DNA of 64,000 bases from Diabrotica undecimpunctata (GCF_040954645.1 NC_092807.1:54154981-54218980); one strand, 5' to 3'. Positions 10,116 through 21,945 are shown, counted from the first letter of the stretch. The notes: generated from the letters alone by a model not told the origin. Made by a program: numbers and translations.

Positions 10116-10984
10116 AATTTACACCAATTTTAATACTTTCCTAAAAACATAGTTTGTTTATAGTTCGATTTATTTTCGGAAATTAAAAAATGTTTTTAAT
10201 TTTTAATTTTATGACGGTAAGGATATGATAAAATTTAGTTCTATTTTTAACTTTTATATATCTACGGATCTTTTCTAGATTATTTTGGAAAATAAACCAA
10301 AACGTCACGTTTAAGTTATTTAAGCGATATCCATTAACTTGAATTTCAAATAAAACTTTTAAAACAATAAGCTGCAACTATTTAAAACTTCGTATAGATA
10401 CTAAATTATAAAAGTACTTACCAAAACAATAGTTAATAGCAATACCATCAGATACACAATAAACAAGTTAGTTATAATGCCGAAATACAAAAGATGCCAG
10501 GCATTTTTTTGTGGCATATACATACGTCATTCAGCCAGTCTCAAAAGGTTATAATATATTCCTTAAGAAAGTATATACATATAAGTACAGATTATTTCCC
10601 TCAGACAAATGCACAGCGATATCTCTAAAACGAAATAGACGAATAATTAATAGAAAAACACGTCGAAGGAAAATACAGGACACTCGCTTCTCGTCTAGGC
10701 ATTTATTTTAACAGACAAACATAACTGGGTGGGTATTGTTTACACAGTATTACACACTTACACAACAGGATAAGGTATTGTTACATATAGGATAAACAAA
10801 GGGTACAAGTCTAACCCTATACACGCTCATGAAAGTTTTCATGAACGAGTACCAGATTTATAAAGCTATGCTGTGTCTGACAAAAATTCTATAATTAAAT
10901 TGTATATTGTTACAGAACCTATGACTAACTAGGACTGTATATTATATGGAGCGTATGTATTGCATTTAATTAATTTTGTATGCA
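10116..10984. other. Gene-free intronic stretch
   Basis: AT-rich sequence with only short chance reading frames. No motif was recognised. Confidence 0.5.
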
Positions 10985-12333
10985 GGGAGTTTGAATGCTG
11001 AATAAATTTAGGACATTCAAAGAAGATGTGATCGAGGTCACCTAGCTTACCGCAATGTTTGCAACTATCATCATCGATGACTTTTATTTTAAATAAATGG
11101 CATGGGTAGCATGCATGTCCAAAGCGTATTCGATTTATAGTAGTAATATATTTACGAGGAGCTTTGAAATTCTGAAACCAGGTTGTTTGAGGTATAATTG
11201 GTTGTAAAGAGGTATATCTTTTATGGTTTGTAGAACAGTAATGTTTCCATTATTCTTGCCATCTAAATTGCTGATTTTTTTTTAAAAATCGTAGTAACAT
11301 CTGATGTATTAAGCATATATATCAACGTAGAGATAGTTGTTACACTCATTTTAGCTAAAAAATGATCTACATATTCATTATGTTTGAGACCAATACGTGC
11401 TTTGACTCAAATAAATTTTATGTTTACTCCAGTCGATGATAAATGATACAATCGATCTTTTATTTTAAACATGTAGGTGTTGCTAAATGTTGGCAATTCA
11501 ATGTTTTTTATGCTCTGCCAAACTGAAAGGCAATCTGACAGAATTAAAATATGTCTCTTGCAGGTGTTTTTAACATATTTTAGAGCTTCAAGTATAGCTA
11601 TTGACCCCGCTGAAAAAATTGAAAATTCATTTGGTAGTTTATACTTGAATTCTACGTTTTTAGCAGGTAAAAAGTATGCACATCCAGTCCCTTCTGTTGT
11701 TTTTGATGTTTAGAAGATTACTACTCATAATGGTGTTCTCACTATGAGTGGGTATTATAACCTCAGTTCTGTGGAATAAAGAGCAGTAGTCTAAGCTTCT
11801 GTCAACCGTGTGCAATTTCTTGAAAAAAAAAATAGGATTATTCTGTAGTGCCATGCATAAAGGCGGGGAAGATTTTTTCTCCCAATATTTGTTTGTAAGA
11901 TCTGACTCGTTAAAGTTGTCGGAAGCTTGAAAATAACTGGGAGTTAGTTAATAGAATTTTAAGAAGTCTTTTTTCACTTAAAAGTTTCTTTTATTTTCAA
12001 GGGGTAGCTGTTTGTATAGGGGTTGATCTCATAGCACCCAAACATACCCTCATAATAGATGTTTGAAACGTGTCAGTTTTTCTTAGAAGGTTCTTGGAGG
12101 CGGAACCATAAAGAGTAGCACCGTAAACTAGAAGAGATCGTATATAAGCGCGATAAAAACAACAAGGATGTTTCTACATCGCAACCCCACCACGTTTTAG
12201 TTGTCATTCTGAGGAAATATGCCAGGCATTTGGATACACTAAAATCTAGTGCCAAAAATCCTTTAGATTTTTTTAAGATTTGCTTCATAAACTTATGGAC
12301 AATACTGAACCTCCTTACCACAGTCATCAACAA
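10985..12333 (-). pseudogene. I-clade-like LINE relic: RT thumb, RNase H, C-terminal zinc motif
   Basis: From 12333 downward the minus strand shows the end of a reverse transcriptase (LLVYGATLYGSASKNLLRK and QTSIMRVCLGAMRSTPIQ, reached through frameshifts). Next comes an RNase H-like segment (EGTGCAYFLPA, AGSIAILEALKYVKN, ILSDCLSVWQS, about 11690-11500). Last is the HACYPCHLFK ... CKHCGKLGDLDHIFFECPKF motif (about 11110-10990), a typical zinc-binding tail. RNase H after RT points to the I group rather than Jockey. Several stops and shifts mark it as old. The 5' part is missing and it meets a Jockey-type element in the opposite orientation at about 12350. Confidence 0.72.
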
Positions 12334-12357
12334 AATAGTTTAATGACGAAAAGCCAA

Positions 12358-13868
12358 AAATTTAAAATAAGAGCTCTAAATATTTCTACAAAATCAAAAT
12401 ATTGTCATCATGATGATCTCCGAGACGCATTTTACTGACAAAAATTATCTTAGAAGCCCAAAATTTAAACTATACCATACTAAACATCCAGATAAAAAAT
12501 CATGGAGGTACTGCAATAATCATACGAGACAGCATAACACACTATGAAAGAGAAAGATTATCTACAAGCAACTCGCGTAACAATTAAGGAAAAAAATAGA
12601 ACACTAACGATATCTGCCGTCTATTGTCCTCCAAAACACAATAATAAAAAGTAACATTACGAAGGGTTGTTCTACACACTCGAAACAGATTTCTGATTGG
12701 TGCCATAAAAGGTGGTGCCATAAAAGGGCGAGCATTGATCTCAGCAATGAAGACGATTTTAATCTACAGCAAATATCTACTGACGAACCGACATACTGGC
12801 TATCTGACATAAATAAAATTCCCGATGTTATTGACCTTTACATGATAAAAGATGTAGATATTGAAAAGTGCATACCGAAATTCTACCATAAGTTATTATC
12901 GGACCTTTCTCCAGTGATAATTTTAATATCAGAAATGTTGGATCAGCCAAAACAACCATCGCTATATAATGATAAAACCGATAGGAGAGTATAAAGGGAA
13001 AACATAGATACCTAACTTAATCACTTCAAATCAGCCATTAAAAAATGAACTTTACATAAAAACGGAGGCAGAAAATAAGAAAAAATTAAAGAAAGCCACC
13101 TAAGAATTGAAAGAGCTAATCATAGCAAAACAAAATCAGGGAATCCAATGCTATATAAAAAGATAAAAAGCCTTATACCTACAAAGGTTACATATTATTC
13201 ACTGTGAAAAGGGACGAAAAAATTAAAAAGATTTTACTTGCCTAATCCACCAATCAAAAATGATAGCATCTGGGCCAGAAATGATAAAAATAGTAAAGAA
13301 AAATTTAAAGCTTTTAGCAAATGTCTGAAAAAAGTCAACACGAAATTAACCGACTGAATAAGCTACTGCCCCATCTCCACTTTCAACATCTAAACTCATA
13401 CCTGACAGATAGGCACTTTCAAATAAAACATGGAAGTGAATATACAGAGTTGTATCCAATCAATTCAGTAGTTCCATAAGGTAGTGTGCTAAAACCGATC
13501 CTGTACTTATTGTATACTGTAAACGTGCCATCAACACGATTTTCCACTGTTGCGACATTTTTTGATGACACAGAAATTTTGGCGTCCCAGATTAATCCAA
13601 TATCTGCCTCTAGGAACCTGCAAACTGATCTAAACAAGGTCCAAAACTGACGAAAAAGATGGCATATTAAAGGAAATGAATTAAAATCAAAACGTGTGAC
13701 CTTCACCCTCCACAGAAAAACGTGCCTACCTTTGCAATTTATTAGTTGTCAACTTCCATAACTTGATAGCGCCAAATACCTCAGCATGCACTTGGATCGA
13801 TGACTGACTTGGACAAAACACATATTTATTAAGCGCAAGCAACTTAGCCTCAAATTAAGAAACATATA
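12358..13868 (+). pseudogene. Jockey-clade LINE relic, part 1 (endonuclease and RT)
   Basis: The plus strand shows AP-endonuclease motifs (ISETHFTDKNYL, TISAVYCPPKHN) at about 12415-12645 and RT motifs at about 13395-13860: YLTDRHFQIKHGSEYTEL, GSVLKPILYLLYTVNVP, TVATFFDDTEILA (FFDD where (F/Y)ADD is expected), then DSAKYLSMHLDR. Many stops and shifts. The reading is cut at 13868 by a DNA transposon and resumes at 16699, so this half and 16697-17130 are one element. The ADD to FDD change would itself impair RT. Confidence 0.8.
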
Positions 13869-14377
13869 CAGGGTGAGTCATGAGGAACTTTACATACTTC
13901 TACCATATGTAGAGTCCCTCAGGGAGCATATCATGTGGCCACTAAAAAATGTCAACTCCTCTTCTTTATTAATTAACAGGGTGATTTGTGTAATTGACCA
14001 TTTATTTCATTTTACTGTAGTGTTTATACGGCTTATTTGATTTTTTTAATTTTTGCATGATACAGTACACTACTATCAAGCATTCGACTGGTATTAGCTA
14101 AACTAAAAAATTCCAGGACTGGCTTTGGAAAAATTAATTTAGGGATTCGTATTAAATATTACACCCTGTATAAATTTTTTTTAAAATGCAATAAGTGATT
14201 TTCAAACTTCATAAATAGCCAATGAAAACGACATATGCGACAATGTTGTCGCACTTTTATTAAATTTTTAGTGAACGATCAAATCTTACCAAAAATAGAA
14301 CAACCATAATGAAGTATCAAATTATAAGGTATTCATTTAAACAAATGTTATAAATTTCAAACATTTTAATTAAAATG
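13869..14377. repeat. Left terminal inverted repeat (509 bp)
   Basis: Reverse complement of 16189-16696 with few mismatches. The outer 300 bases (13869-14168) start CAGGGTG and end CACCCTG and are followed by TA (14169-14170), so they form a TA-flanked unit of their own inside the arm. Confidence 0.9.
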
Positions 14378-14820
14378 AGTTCCTACAACATAATCTAATA
14401 CGTAGAAAATTAACATCTTTACTGTCACTTTGTATTATCTCTACGATAGAATCAATTGTTTTTCAATTTTAAATTTTTACTCATAGATCGTATTGGGGCA
14501 TTATTTTCGATAAATAATAAATTAAATTGAATAAAAGTCAATCCTCTTGTATGTGTTAGTTTTTGTTGATTGTAAATGATTAAAATTTTATGTCAAATAA
14601 TAATACATTGCATCAACTGTACTAAATAAAAATAAATCTAAAAAAGTTTAAAATGAAGGTTGGCGTTGACCGTTTGACATTTCTTGATATTTTATACCCA
14701 TTGTCATTATTGTCATTATCAATTGTTATTTATGTGTACAAGAATACATATTTCTTCTGTCATATCTACGTTAAGTACATTGTGTTTCTTTTGGTAGAGC
14801 TTTTGTTACTTTCGTTCAAA

Positions 14821-16084
14821 ATGCCACATCAGTTTTCGACCACAGAATATGCAGACATAATATTTGTTTATGGATTCTACTACTACTACTAAGGATTTCC
14901 ACAGTTTTCACTGTCTTCCTTCACTCAACCGTTTTCTCCAATTTTCCCTGTCATTCCAGTCTCCATCTCGCAGGGTTCTTTTCTCCATAGCCTCGTCGAT
15001 TTCATCTCTGAATGACCTTCGGGGTCTTCCTCTCTTTCTTCTTCCCTGTAATGGAAATGGTAGGGCTGCTAGTAGAGAATATCGTAGGAGATTTCCTAAT
15101 CGTCGAACTCCCAGTCATCCAACATTTGGGTCAGTTTTTAATTATTTGCGAGAAAATGGCACTTTTCCTAGTGGAACAACAGAGCGACATGTAGATGAAG
15201 TGCAGGAAGATGACATTATGGACGCCGTTACTATGAACCCTACAATAAGCACTAGACAAGTAAGTCGAGAACTCAATGTTACTCAATCAAAAGTAAGTAG
15301 AGTCTTACAAAAAAATAATCTATACCCATATCACATTCAAATGGTTCAACGACTACATGCTGGAGATGAGATCGATAGGTTGGAATTTTGTAGATGGATT
15401 AACAATAATCGACCAACGCTATACAGGACACTATTTACAGATGAAGCCTAATTTACCAGAGACGGGATAAATAATTCACGAAATTCACATGTGTGGGCAG
15501 AAGAAAATCCCCATGCTATTCGAGAACGTCGTTCTCAGTTAAGGTTTTCGGTTAACGTGTGGATTGGTGTCATAAATAACCAATTAGTATTTCCTCACTT
15601 TTTTGATGGCCCTTTAACAGGGCAGGTCTATTTGAACTTTCTACAAAATATTTTGCCGAATTTGCTTGCTAACGCGAACGTTGCTATCTGAGGGATGTAT
15701 TTTCAGCATGATGGGGCACCCCCACACTTTTTACTGGCAGTAAGACAACATCTCAATAATGTTTATGGCAACAGGTGGATAGGACGTGCAGGTCCTATTT
15801 CGTGACCTTCAAGATCCCCTGATTTTAATTCCGTTGATTACCATATTTGGGGACGATTTAAGCAACTAGTTTACGCAGTGAATATTAATAACCGACAACA
15901 ATTAATTGATAGAATTATACATTGTTGTAATACTATTAGAAACGATCCCCAGAGTATCCGTAATTCAATACGTCAATTAACAATTCGACAACAAAAATGT
16001 GTACAGGTTGCAGGGTTCCATTTCGAAAATCTATTTAGAATTATTTTTATTTTGTTACCATTATTGTATCTTTTCCAGTTCTAA
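14821..16084 (+). pseudogene. Tc1/mariner-like transposase (about 41 residues between the last two Asp), interrupted
   Basis: ATG at 14821 opens MPHQFSTTEYADIIFVYGF; the frame is broken by a LINE fragment and resumes with NGNGRAASREYRRRFPNRR. HTH regions follow (TISTRQVSRELNVTQSKVSR), then catalytic FTDEA (15440), WAEENPHA, QHDGAPPHF (15710), and SPDFNSVDYHIWG (15825), giving three Asp residues. I counted 41 residues between the second and third. Outside the LINE insert I see no frameshift. Three in-frame stops occur: TAA after FTDEA, TGA in NVAI-stop-GMYF, and TGA at a conserved Trp near 15803. It would cut and rejoin DNA at the TIRs if intact. Stop at 16084. Confidence 0.85.
14874..15048 (-). 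mobile_element. 3' fragment of an RTE-like LINE inside the transposase gene
   Basis: The minus strand encodes GRKRGRPRRSFRDEIDEAM followed by ENWRKRLSEGRQ, the standard C-terminal end of insect RTE-like LINE reverse transcriptases. It ends in a (TAG)n tail, seen on the plus strand as CTACTACTACTACTA at 14877-14891. It splits the transposase frame. Flanks share only a short ATGGA, so the target duplication is not clear. Confidence 0.75.
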
Positions 16085-16188
16085 TTTATGGGTTTATCAT
16101 AACTATGTACATATTTTTAGTTTTTTTTTTAAATTGTTCTTTGTTATTGTTAGTAGTTACTGTTTTTTGTTGTGCAGTGACTCAGTTT

Positions 16189-16696
16189 ATCATTTCAATT
16201 AAAATGTTTGAAATTTATAACATTTTTTTAAATTAATTACCTTATAATTTGATACTTCATTATGGTTGTTATATTTTTGGTAAGATATCGTTCACTATAA
16301 ATTTAATAAAAGTGCGACAACATTGTCGCATATGTCGTTTTCATTGGCTATTTATGTAGTTTGAAAATCACTTATTGCATTTTAAAAAAAATATATACAG
16401 GGTGTAATATTTAATACGAATCTCTAAATTAATTTTTCCAAAGCCAGTCCTGGAATTTTTTAGTTTAGCTAATACCAGTCGAATGCTTGATAGTAGTGTA
16501 CTGTATCATGCAAAAATTAAAAAATCAAATGAGCCGTATAAACACTACAGTAAAATGAAATAAATGGTCAATTACACAAATCACCCTGTTAATTAATAAA
16601 GAAGAGGAGTTGACATTTTTTAGTGGCCACATGATATGCTCCCTGAGGGACTCTACATATGGTAGAAGTATGTAAAGTTCCTCATGACTCACCCTG
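16189..16696. repeat. Right terminal inverted repeat (508 bp)
   Basis: Reverse complement of 13869-14377. The outer block from CAGGGTG at 16398 to CACCCTG at 16696 is again flanked by TA on both sides (16396-16397 and 16697-16698). Confidence 0.9.
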
Positions 16697-17130
16697 TATT
16701 GGCTCATCGCTCACAAATCAAAACTCTCAGTATACAATAAATTATTATTATACAAAACAATCTTAAAACCTGGGTGGACCTACAGCATGCAGTTGCGAAA
16801 AACTGCTAGCAACTCCAACATATCCGGTTTGCAAAGGTTCCAAAATAAAGTACTGCGAGCAATTGTTAATGCTCCCTACTACTAAAATTGCGCGATTGCA
16901 ATGAAATTCGTAGGCTAAAACATCTACTGCCATCCGACCTATCTACATCACACAAACTTTAGTTAAGCTTTTAAGGCAAATGTTTATAAATTCCTACAAA
17001 CAATGTTTAAGTTAGGTTTAGATAATTTAAAAGATATTATTCATTGGAATGATACTCTACATCTCATCAGCTTCATTGTTAAAAAAACGCTTATTGTCTA
17101 ATACGCAGATTGCAGATATCTCTAAGATAA
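16697..17130 (+). pseudogene. Jockey-clade LINE relic, part 2 (RT thumb)
   Basis: The reading WLIAHKSKLSVYNKLLLYKT, then ILKPGWTYSMQL, then SNISGLQRFQNKVLRAIVNA, matches the Jockey RT thumb that should follow the part cut at 13868. Beyond about 16900 the frame decays. No poly(A) or target duplication was identified. Confidence 0.75.
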
Positions 17131-17149
17131 TAAAAATAAAAAACAAATT

Positions 17150-17330
17150 TTTTTTGTGGTACACTCCATTACTGGAGGTTTGCGATCACAACATCAACAT
17201 GTTCTCTAGTCTGCGCCACTCTTAGTCATTGTTGAACTTTTATGCCCGTCCAAGCTCTGATATTGCCAAACCATGACATAGCTCTTTTGTCTACTCCCCT
17301 TTGGCCCTCTATCATTCCTTTAATTATTAG
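17150..17330 (-). pseudogene. LINE 3' fragment
   Basis: The minus strand carries a degenerate REGPKGSRQKSYVMVW ... SLDGHKSS ... ANLQ pattern. It resembles the end of RTE-like RTs (GRRGVGRRKKSWLRNIR..TGI ... ANL). Short and mutated, so weakly supported. Confidence 0.45.
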
Positions 17331-17539
17331 TCGTAATCAGTTATAATTGTCATTTCTCATTATCGGGCCTAGGTACGAGGTCTTTCTTTCCTTAATCGTT
17401 GTTACAAGTTCTAACTCTCTATTTATGGTGTTTTTTATTTAACTTTTAATAAATTATATGTACATTTTTTTCTTTTTAAACATCCCATTTTGAAATTGCT
17501 AAATTATTTTTATTTATTACTTAAATACTTGTATTTCAG

Positions 17540-17793
17540 ATCCAAAAATACGGACAACAGACGAAAGTGCTTTAATCGAACACTTAGAATTTTGTACAAA
17601 ATACAAATTTGCTGTTAGCGTGGGCGATGAACATAAAATCAATCCAAATAACATCCGAACCGTTGTTACCTACTTGGATCGTAAGGCGCCGCCACAAAAT
17701 CTGCAGGTTGATTTTGAACCAAGAGATACGCCATGTTTACTTATCAAATGGTCGGCGTCTTGTGTAAATATTGGACAAGCCATTGGATACGTT
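17540..17793 (+). CDS. Host gene, exon 2 of 4: SORL1-like receptor, FN3 region
   Basis: The acceptor is GTATTTCAG|AT (17539/17540) and the donor GTT|GTAAGT (17793/17794). The split Asp codon from exon 1 (G + AT) restores the frame, and the exon ends in phase 0. It encodes the end of one FN3 domain (HLEFCTKYKFAVSVGDE, the Y.F.V strand) and the start of the next (APPQNLQVDFEP, then CLLIKWSASC with the FN3 Trp). This matches the remembered SORL1 pattern PP..L.V ... VVIKW. Cys residues in FCTKY, PCLL and ASCVN may form disulfides, as expected for an extracellular protein. Confidence 0.82.
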
Positions 17794-18068
17794 GTAAGTT
17801 TTTCTTTAAGATGCGAGCTTTTATAAAGTAAATCTAGAAAATAGAAGTAAAACAGCAAATAAAAACGATTGTAAGGGTGTATTGTGTTGAGTCTAAATAA
17901 TAAATGTTAAATTAAATATGAATTTACGGCTGTCGATAGCTAGGGAAACAAACTAGAAAGTTGTATAAAATGAATGAAAAAAAAGGTAAATATTATATTT
18001 AAGGTGCTTCTTATGACCTAGCGGCATCTTTTCTGCTCCGAACTTGGTAATTCCGAAATATGTTATAA

Positions 18069-19366
18069 AGGGTGATTCATTTATAGGTGGTTTTTTTGGT
18101 CAAGGTTTGATTGGAGATCGTGCATGAATACTGTCAAATTGACATTACGCTTTTGTTCAGTATTTATTGACATTTCGTGATGGAAAGCCCGGCACAGCGT
18201 CTAGAAATTATTAAGTTGTATTTTGAAAATGGGAGTTCTGTGAGGAATGTGTTTCGTGCGCTTAGAGCAATTTATCGTCCACATAATCGGCCTACCGAAC
18301 GTGCAATTCGCTTTACGAGTAGTAAGTTTAAAACCCAGTTTTTATTATTGGATAACACGCAACCAAATAACTTACATTCAGCACGTACTGAAGAAAATAT
18401 AGCGGCGGTAACGGATAGTGTACTCGAAAATAATGAAGAATCGATTCGTCGCCGTTCTTACGAGCTCTTGGCTTGCCATATGCAATAACTTGGCATATTT
18501 TACGTAAGGATCTTGGTTTAAAAGCATACAAATTTTAATTAGGGCAAAAGCTGAAGCCGACCGACCTTCCGAGTCGTCACCGTTTCAGTCGATGGGCTTT
18601 TGATAAGCTTTCAGAAGATCCAATGTTTTGAAAAAAAATTTTGTTTTCAGATAAGGCCCATTTTTGGCCTAATGGGTACGTTAATAAACAAAATGCCCGC
18701 ACCTGGGGTGATGAACAATTCAAAGAGGTTCAAGAGTTGCCATTACACACTGAAAAAAAAAAACAACTGTTTGGTGTGGTTTATGGGCTGATAGAATCGT
18801 TGGTCCATATTTCTTTAAAACAGATGCCGGCCAGAATGTTGCTATGAATGGAGACCGTTATCGTGCCATGATACTATTTGGTACCCAAAATTGAAGCTGC
18901 TAGTCTCGGCGACATTTGGTTCCAACAAGATGGCCCAACTTGCCATACAACCCGTGAAAGCATGGCTCTATAGCGAAAACAATTCGGTGAACAAATTATT
19001 TCACGCTTTGGACCAGTGAATTGGCCGCCTAGATCCTGTGACATCTCAGCTCTAGACTCTTTCGTTTGGGGCTACCTAAAGTCCAAAGTCTACATGAATA
19101 AACCAGATACAATTGAGGCATTAGAGTCCAATATTACTCGAGCCATTGGTGAACTACCAATCGAAATGCTGGAACGAGTCATCGAGAATTGGTACTTTAA
19201 AATGAATGAATTTAATCGTAGTCATGGCCAACATTTAAAAGAAATTATCTTTAAGAAGTAACTGCAAAGAATGGTTCTTTTGTATGGTAATAAATATTTT
19301 TAAATAAAATTTATTTTTTTCATTGATTTTTCTTGTTGAAAAAAGTACCTCTAAATGAATGACCCT
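18069..19366 (+). mobile_element. Mariner-like DNA transposon copy
   Basis: Imperfect terminal inverted repeats AGGGTGATTCATTTATAGGT (18069) and the inverse ACCTCTAAATGAATGACCCT (19347-19366) bound a single transposase gene. The 1.3-kb length is normal for a mariner-like element. A TA target duplication is not clean, because the edges read TAA and AAG. Confidence 0.85.
18177..19261 (+). pseudogene. Mariner-like transposase (frameshifted)
   Basis: The start MMESPAQRLEIIKLYFENGS is the N-terminal HTH of a very common insect transposase. It continues with PHNRPTERAIRF and the ENIAAVTDSV region. After a stop at 18486 the frame shifts: ILRKDLGLKAY, then LFSDKAHFWPNGYVNKQNAR (first Asp), VWFQQDGPTCHT-like sequence near 18920 (second Asp), and PVNWPPRSCDISALDSFVWG (third Asp) near 19010-19065. 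The C-terminus runs to NRSHGQHLKEIIFKK at 19261. All three catalytic Asp positions are seen, but at least three frame changes and a TAG near 18972 make it non-functional. Confidence 0.85.
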
Positions 19367-19679
19367 AAGTTACAGTAATATAACAAACCGGGACCAAACT
19401 AGTCCTAACCCAGGTAATAGTTGTTGCCTAGATCATAAGTTTGCATTTCTAAGAGTCTTCTATTTTATTAATATTATTATTATTACTCCTTAGTCTGTGT
19501 TTCATCTTAAGGCTGTAGTCTTATTTATAAAGTATACTATTATTTCGCCATCCTTAATTATTTTTGAGAAATATGTGTTTATAAGAATATATAAAGCGAT
19601 ATGTCTCTATCGGTCCAACAGACCGAGGTCAACAGTAATGTGTAAATTTTTTACGTCACTGCTGAAGGGTTAACACATT
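19367..19679. other. Gene-free intronic stretch
   Basis: AT-rich with a short (ATT)n run near 19470; nothing else recognised. Confidence 0.5.
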
Positions 19680-21945
19680 TTGACTAGTGTGACATTAAGA
19701 CACACACGTTCAAGTTACACCGACTGCTTTGTTCAATATCCTTACGTTATTTTTAATCCTGTCACTTTGATAGTGAAGACTATTATTCAACGTCTTTGGC
19801 TACTTAATTTGGATTGGGATGCAACTCCACCTTTGGAAATTACTTCAAGGTGGGAACAATTTAAAATTAAACTGCCTACACTATCTAAATTTACTATACC
19901 TCGTCATATTTCTTTAAATGGAATTATTTTCTGTGAGCTTCATGGCTTTTGCGACGCTTCTTTACGTGGATTTTCTGCTGTTACATACCTTCGTGTATGT
20001 TATGATACAGGAGTCATCAAAACTTATTTTCTTTTAGCCCGAACAAAGGTATCTCCTACCAGGGTACAAACTATTCCTCGTGTCGAGCTCAATTCAGCAG
20101 TAATTCTTAGTAAATTATTATCTTATATACTGCAGACTCTCACTATACCGTTTAGTAAAATTTACGCATGGTCAGATTCGACTGTTGTTCTTCATTGGAT
20201 TAATTCACAGCCAATATAAATGGAAAACCTTCGTCAGTAACAGAATTTCTTATATTTAAGACAGGATAGCCTCAAAACACTGGCGATATATTCCTTCTTC
20301 ATTAAATAGTGCGGATCACGGATCCCGTGGACTTTTCCCTGAGGATTTTTTAAATACTCCTGCTTGGTGGGTGGGTTCGGAGTTTCTTTGCACTACTGAA
20401 GATAACTGGTCATTCTTCTTGACCGATTCTATCGAACATAACTTAGAATTGAAACAGAAAAGTTGTCTTTTGTCTTTTTCATCTGATGAATTTGTCGATA
20501 ATCTCTGTAATCGATTTTCTTCCTTTTCAAAATTAAAACGTATCTTTTCCTATGTTCTTAGATTTGTTGGTAACCTAAAATCAGCCAATCAACGAACAGT
20601 TGGAAGGCTTTCTGTTCAGGAACAAAGTAACGCCACTAATCAACTAATTAGATTAGTGCAACAAAGATATTTGAAGGAGGAAATAGAACAGGTTAAGGGT
20701 AATTCTATAAAATTCAAATATTTGAAAAAATTAAATCCCTTCTTTGATTCACATGATCTCCTAAGAGTGGGCGGAAGACTTAGCCAGTCAGAATTAGCGT
20801 ATGACAAGCGCTTTCCTCTTCTTTTACCTTCCAAAGGTAATTTTATCAAATTACGTATTTCGGAAATTCATATTATACATCTACATGCAGGCATTCAAGG
20901 TACGCACTTCGCCTTGTCACAAAACTTTTGGATAATATCATCCAAACGTGTTATTCGTAGTGTTCTTTCAAAATGTCTTTCCTGTTGGAGACTAAAACCT
21001 CAAAATTATCAGCCACCTATGGGGGCTCTTCCCGACCTACGGATATCCAAGGCCAAACCTTGCGTTGGCGTCGACTTTGGCGGTCCTTTTCTGATACGAG
21101 CCAATAAGCTTAAAAATTCTAAACGAACGAAAGCCTATATTTGCCTATTTGTATGCTTTGCCACTAAGGCTTTGCACTTAGAATTGGTATCTGAACTTAG
21201 TACCGAGGCATTTTTAGCCTCATTCAGACGTTTTATAGCACGTTGGGGCGTTGCTCTGTTGTCTATTCTGATTGCGGAACAAATTTTGTAGGAGCAAAAT
21301 CCTATTTAGAAGACATTAAGTCACATTTTGATAAAAACGACGTCATTACATGGCATTTAAATCCTCCGGCAGCTTCCCATTTTGGTGGATTGTTTGAAGC
21401 GGGTATAAAAAGCGTAAAAACACATGTGTCTAGAGTCATAGGCGAACAGGTTTTAACCTATGAAGAATTCAATACATTACTCATACAAATAGAGGCTGTC
21501 TTAAATAGTCATTCCTTATGTCCTGTCAGTAATGATCCAAATGATTTTTCAGTGTTAACACCTGGTCATTTTCTTACACTAGAGCCTTTAAAGATAATTC
21601 CCGATCGGGATTACAGTGATGTTCATTTAAATAGACTAAGTCGTTGGCAATTGCTGCAACGATTACATGCAGACTTTTGGCAAAGATGGAGCAGATAATA
21701 TTTACATACTCTTCATCAACGCTCGAAGTGGCATAAAAATGGAATAATCCTAATATAGGTACACTCGTACTAATACGTAATGAGACCAAGCCTCCCTTAC
21801 AATGGCAAATGGGTCGAATTAAAACTTTAATTTTCGGTCAAGATGATATTGCTCGCGTAGCTATCGTACAAACCGCGAAAGGTGAACTTAGGCGACCTTT
21901 GGTTAAGCTATGCCCTTTGCCTTATATTGACTAAAAAATGCAAAT
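19680..21945 (+). pseudogene. BEL/Pao retrotransposon pol, 3' half (RNase H and integrase)
   Basis: The plus strand encodes, in order, the end of RT and RNase H (GFCDASLRGFSAV, IPRVELNSAVILSKLL, YAWSDSTVVLHWI). Next comes an integrase zinc-binding region (HLHAGIQGTHFALSQNFWI, C..CWRLKP), then the integrase core with CVGVDFGGPF, VYSDCGTNFVGA and FGGLFEAGIKSVK (the D, D, E residues), then WELL-type C-terminal sequence reaching about 21940. Pao-type order and motifs are clear. A TAA at 20217 and a frameshift near 21250-21290 disrupt it. Gag, protease and most of RT are absent, so the copy is 5'-truncated. A GGTGGGTGGGAG polypurine tract (21955-21966) precedes the LTR. Confidence 0.88.

Larger units (their letters stand above)
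13869..16696 (+). mobile_element. Tc1/mariner-like DNA transposon with 509-bp TIRs, inserted at TA
   Basis: The element starts CAGGGTGAGTCATGAGG at 13869 and ends with the inverse at 16696. TA dinucleotides at 13867-13868 and 16697-16698 are the target duplication. It encodes one transposase (14821-16084). Removing the element and one TA joins ...RNIY to WLIAHKSKL of the surrounding Jockey reading frame, which proves insertion into a pre-existing LINE. A 3' LINE fragment (14874-15048) later entered the transposase gene. Confidence 0.92.
489..17539 (+). other. Host intron 1 (about 17 kb, phase 1)
   Basis: The intron is bounded by GTAATC at 489 and GTATTTCAG ending at 17539. It is filled with transposable elements, listed separately. 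No additional in-frame FN3 exon was recognised inside it, although a very short exon could be missed. Confidence 0.75.

Noticed and set aside
16525..16707. 60-codon minus-strand frame
   Set aside because: It lies in the transposon terminal inverted repeat and has no coding evidence.
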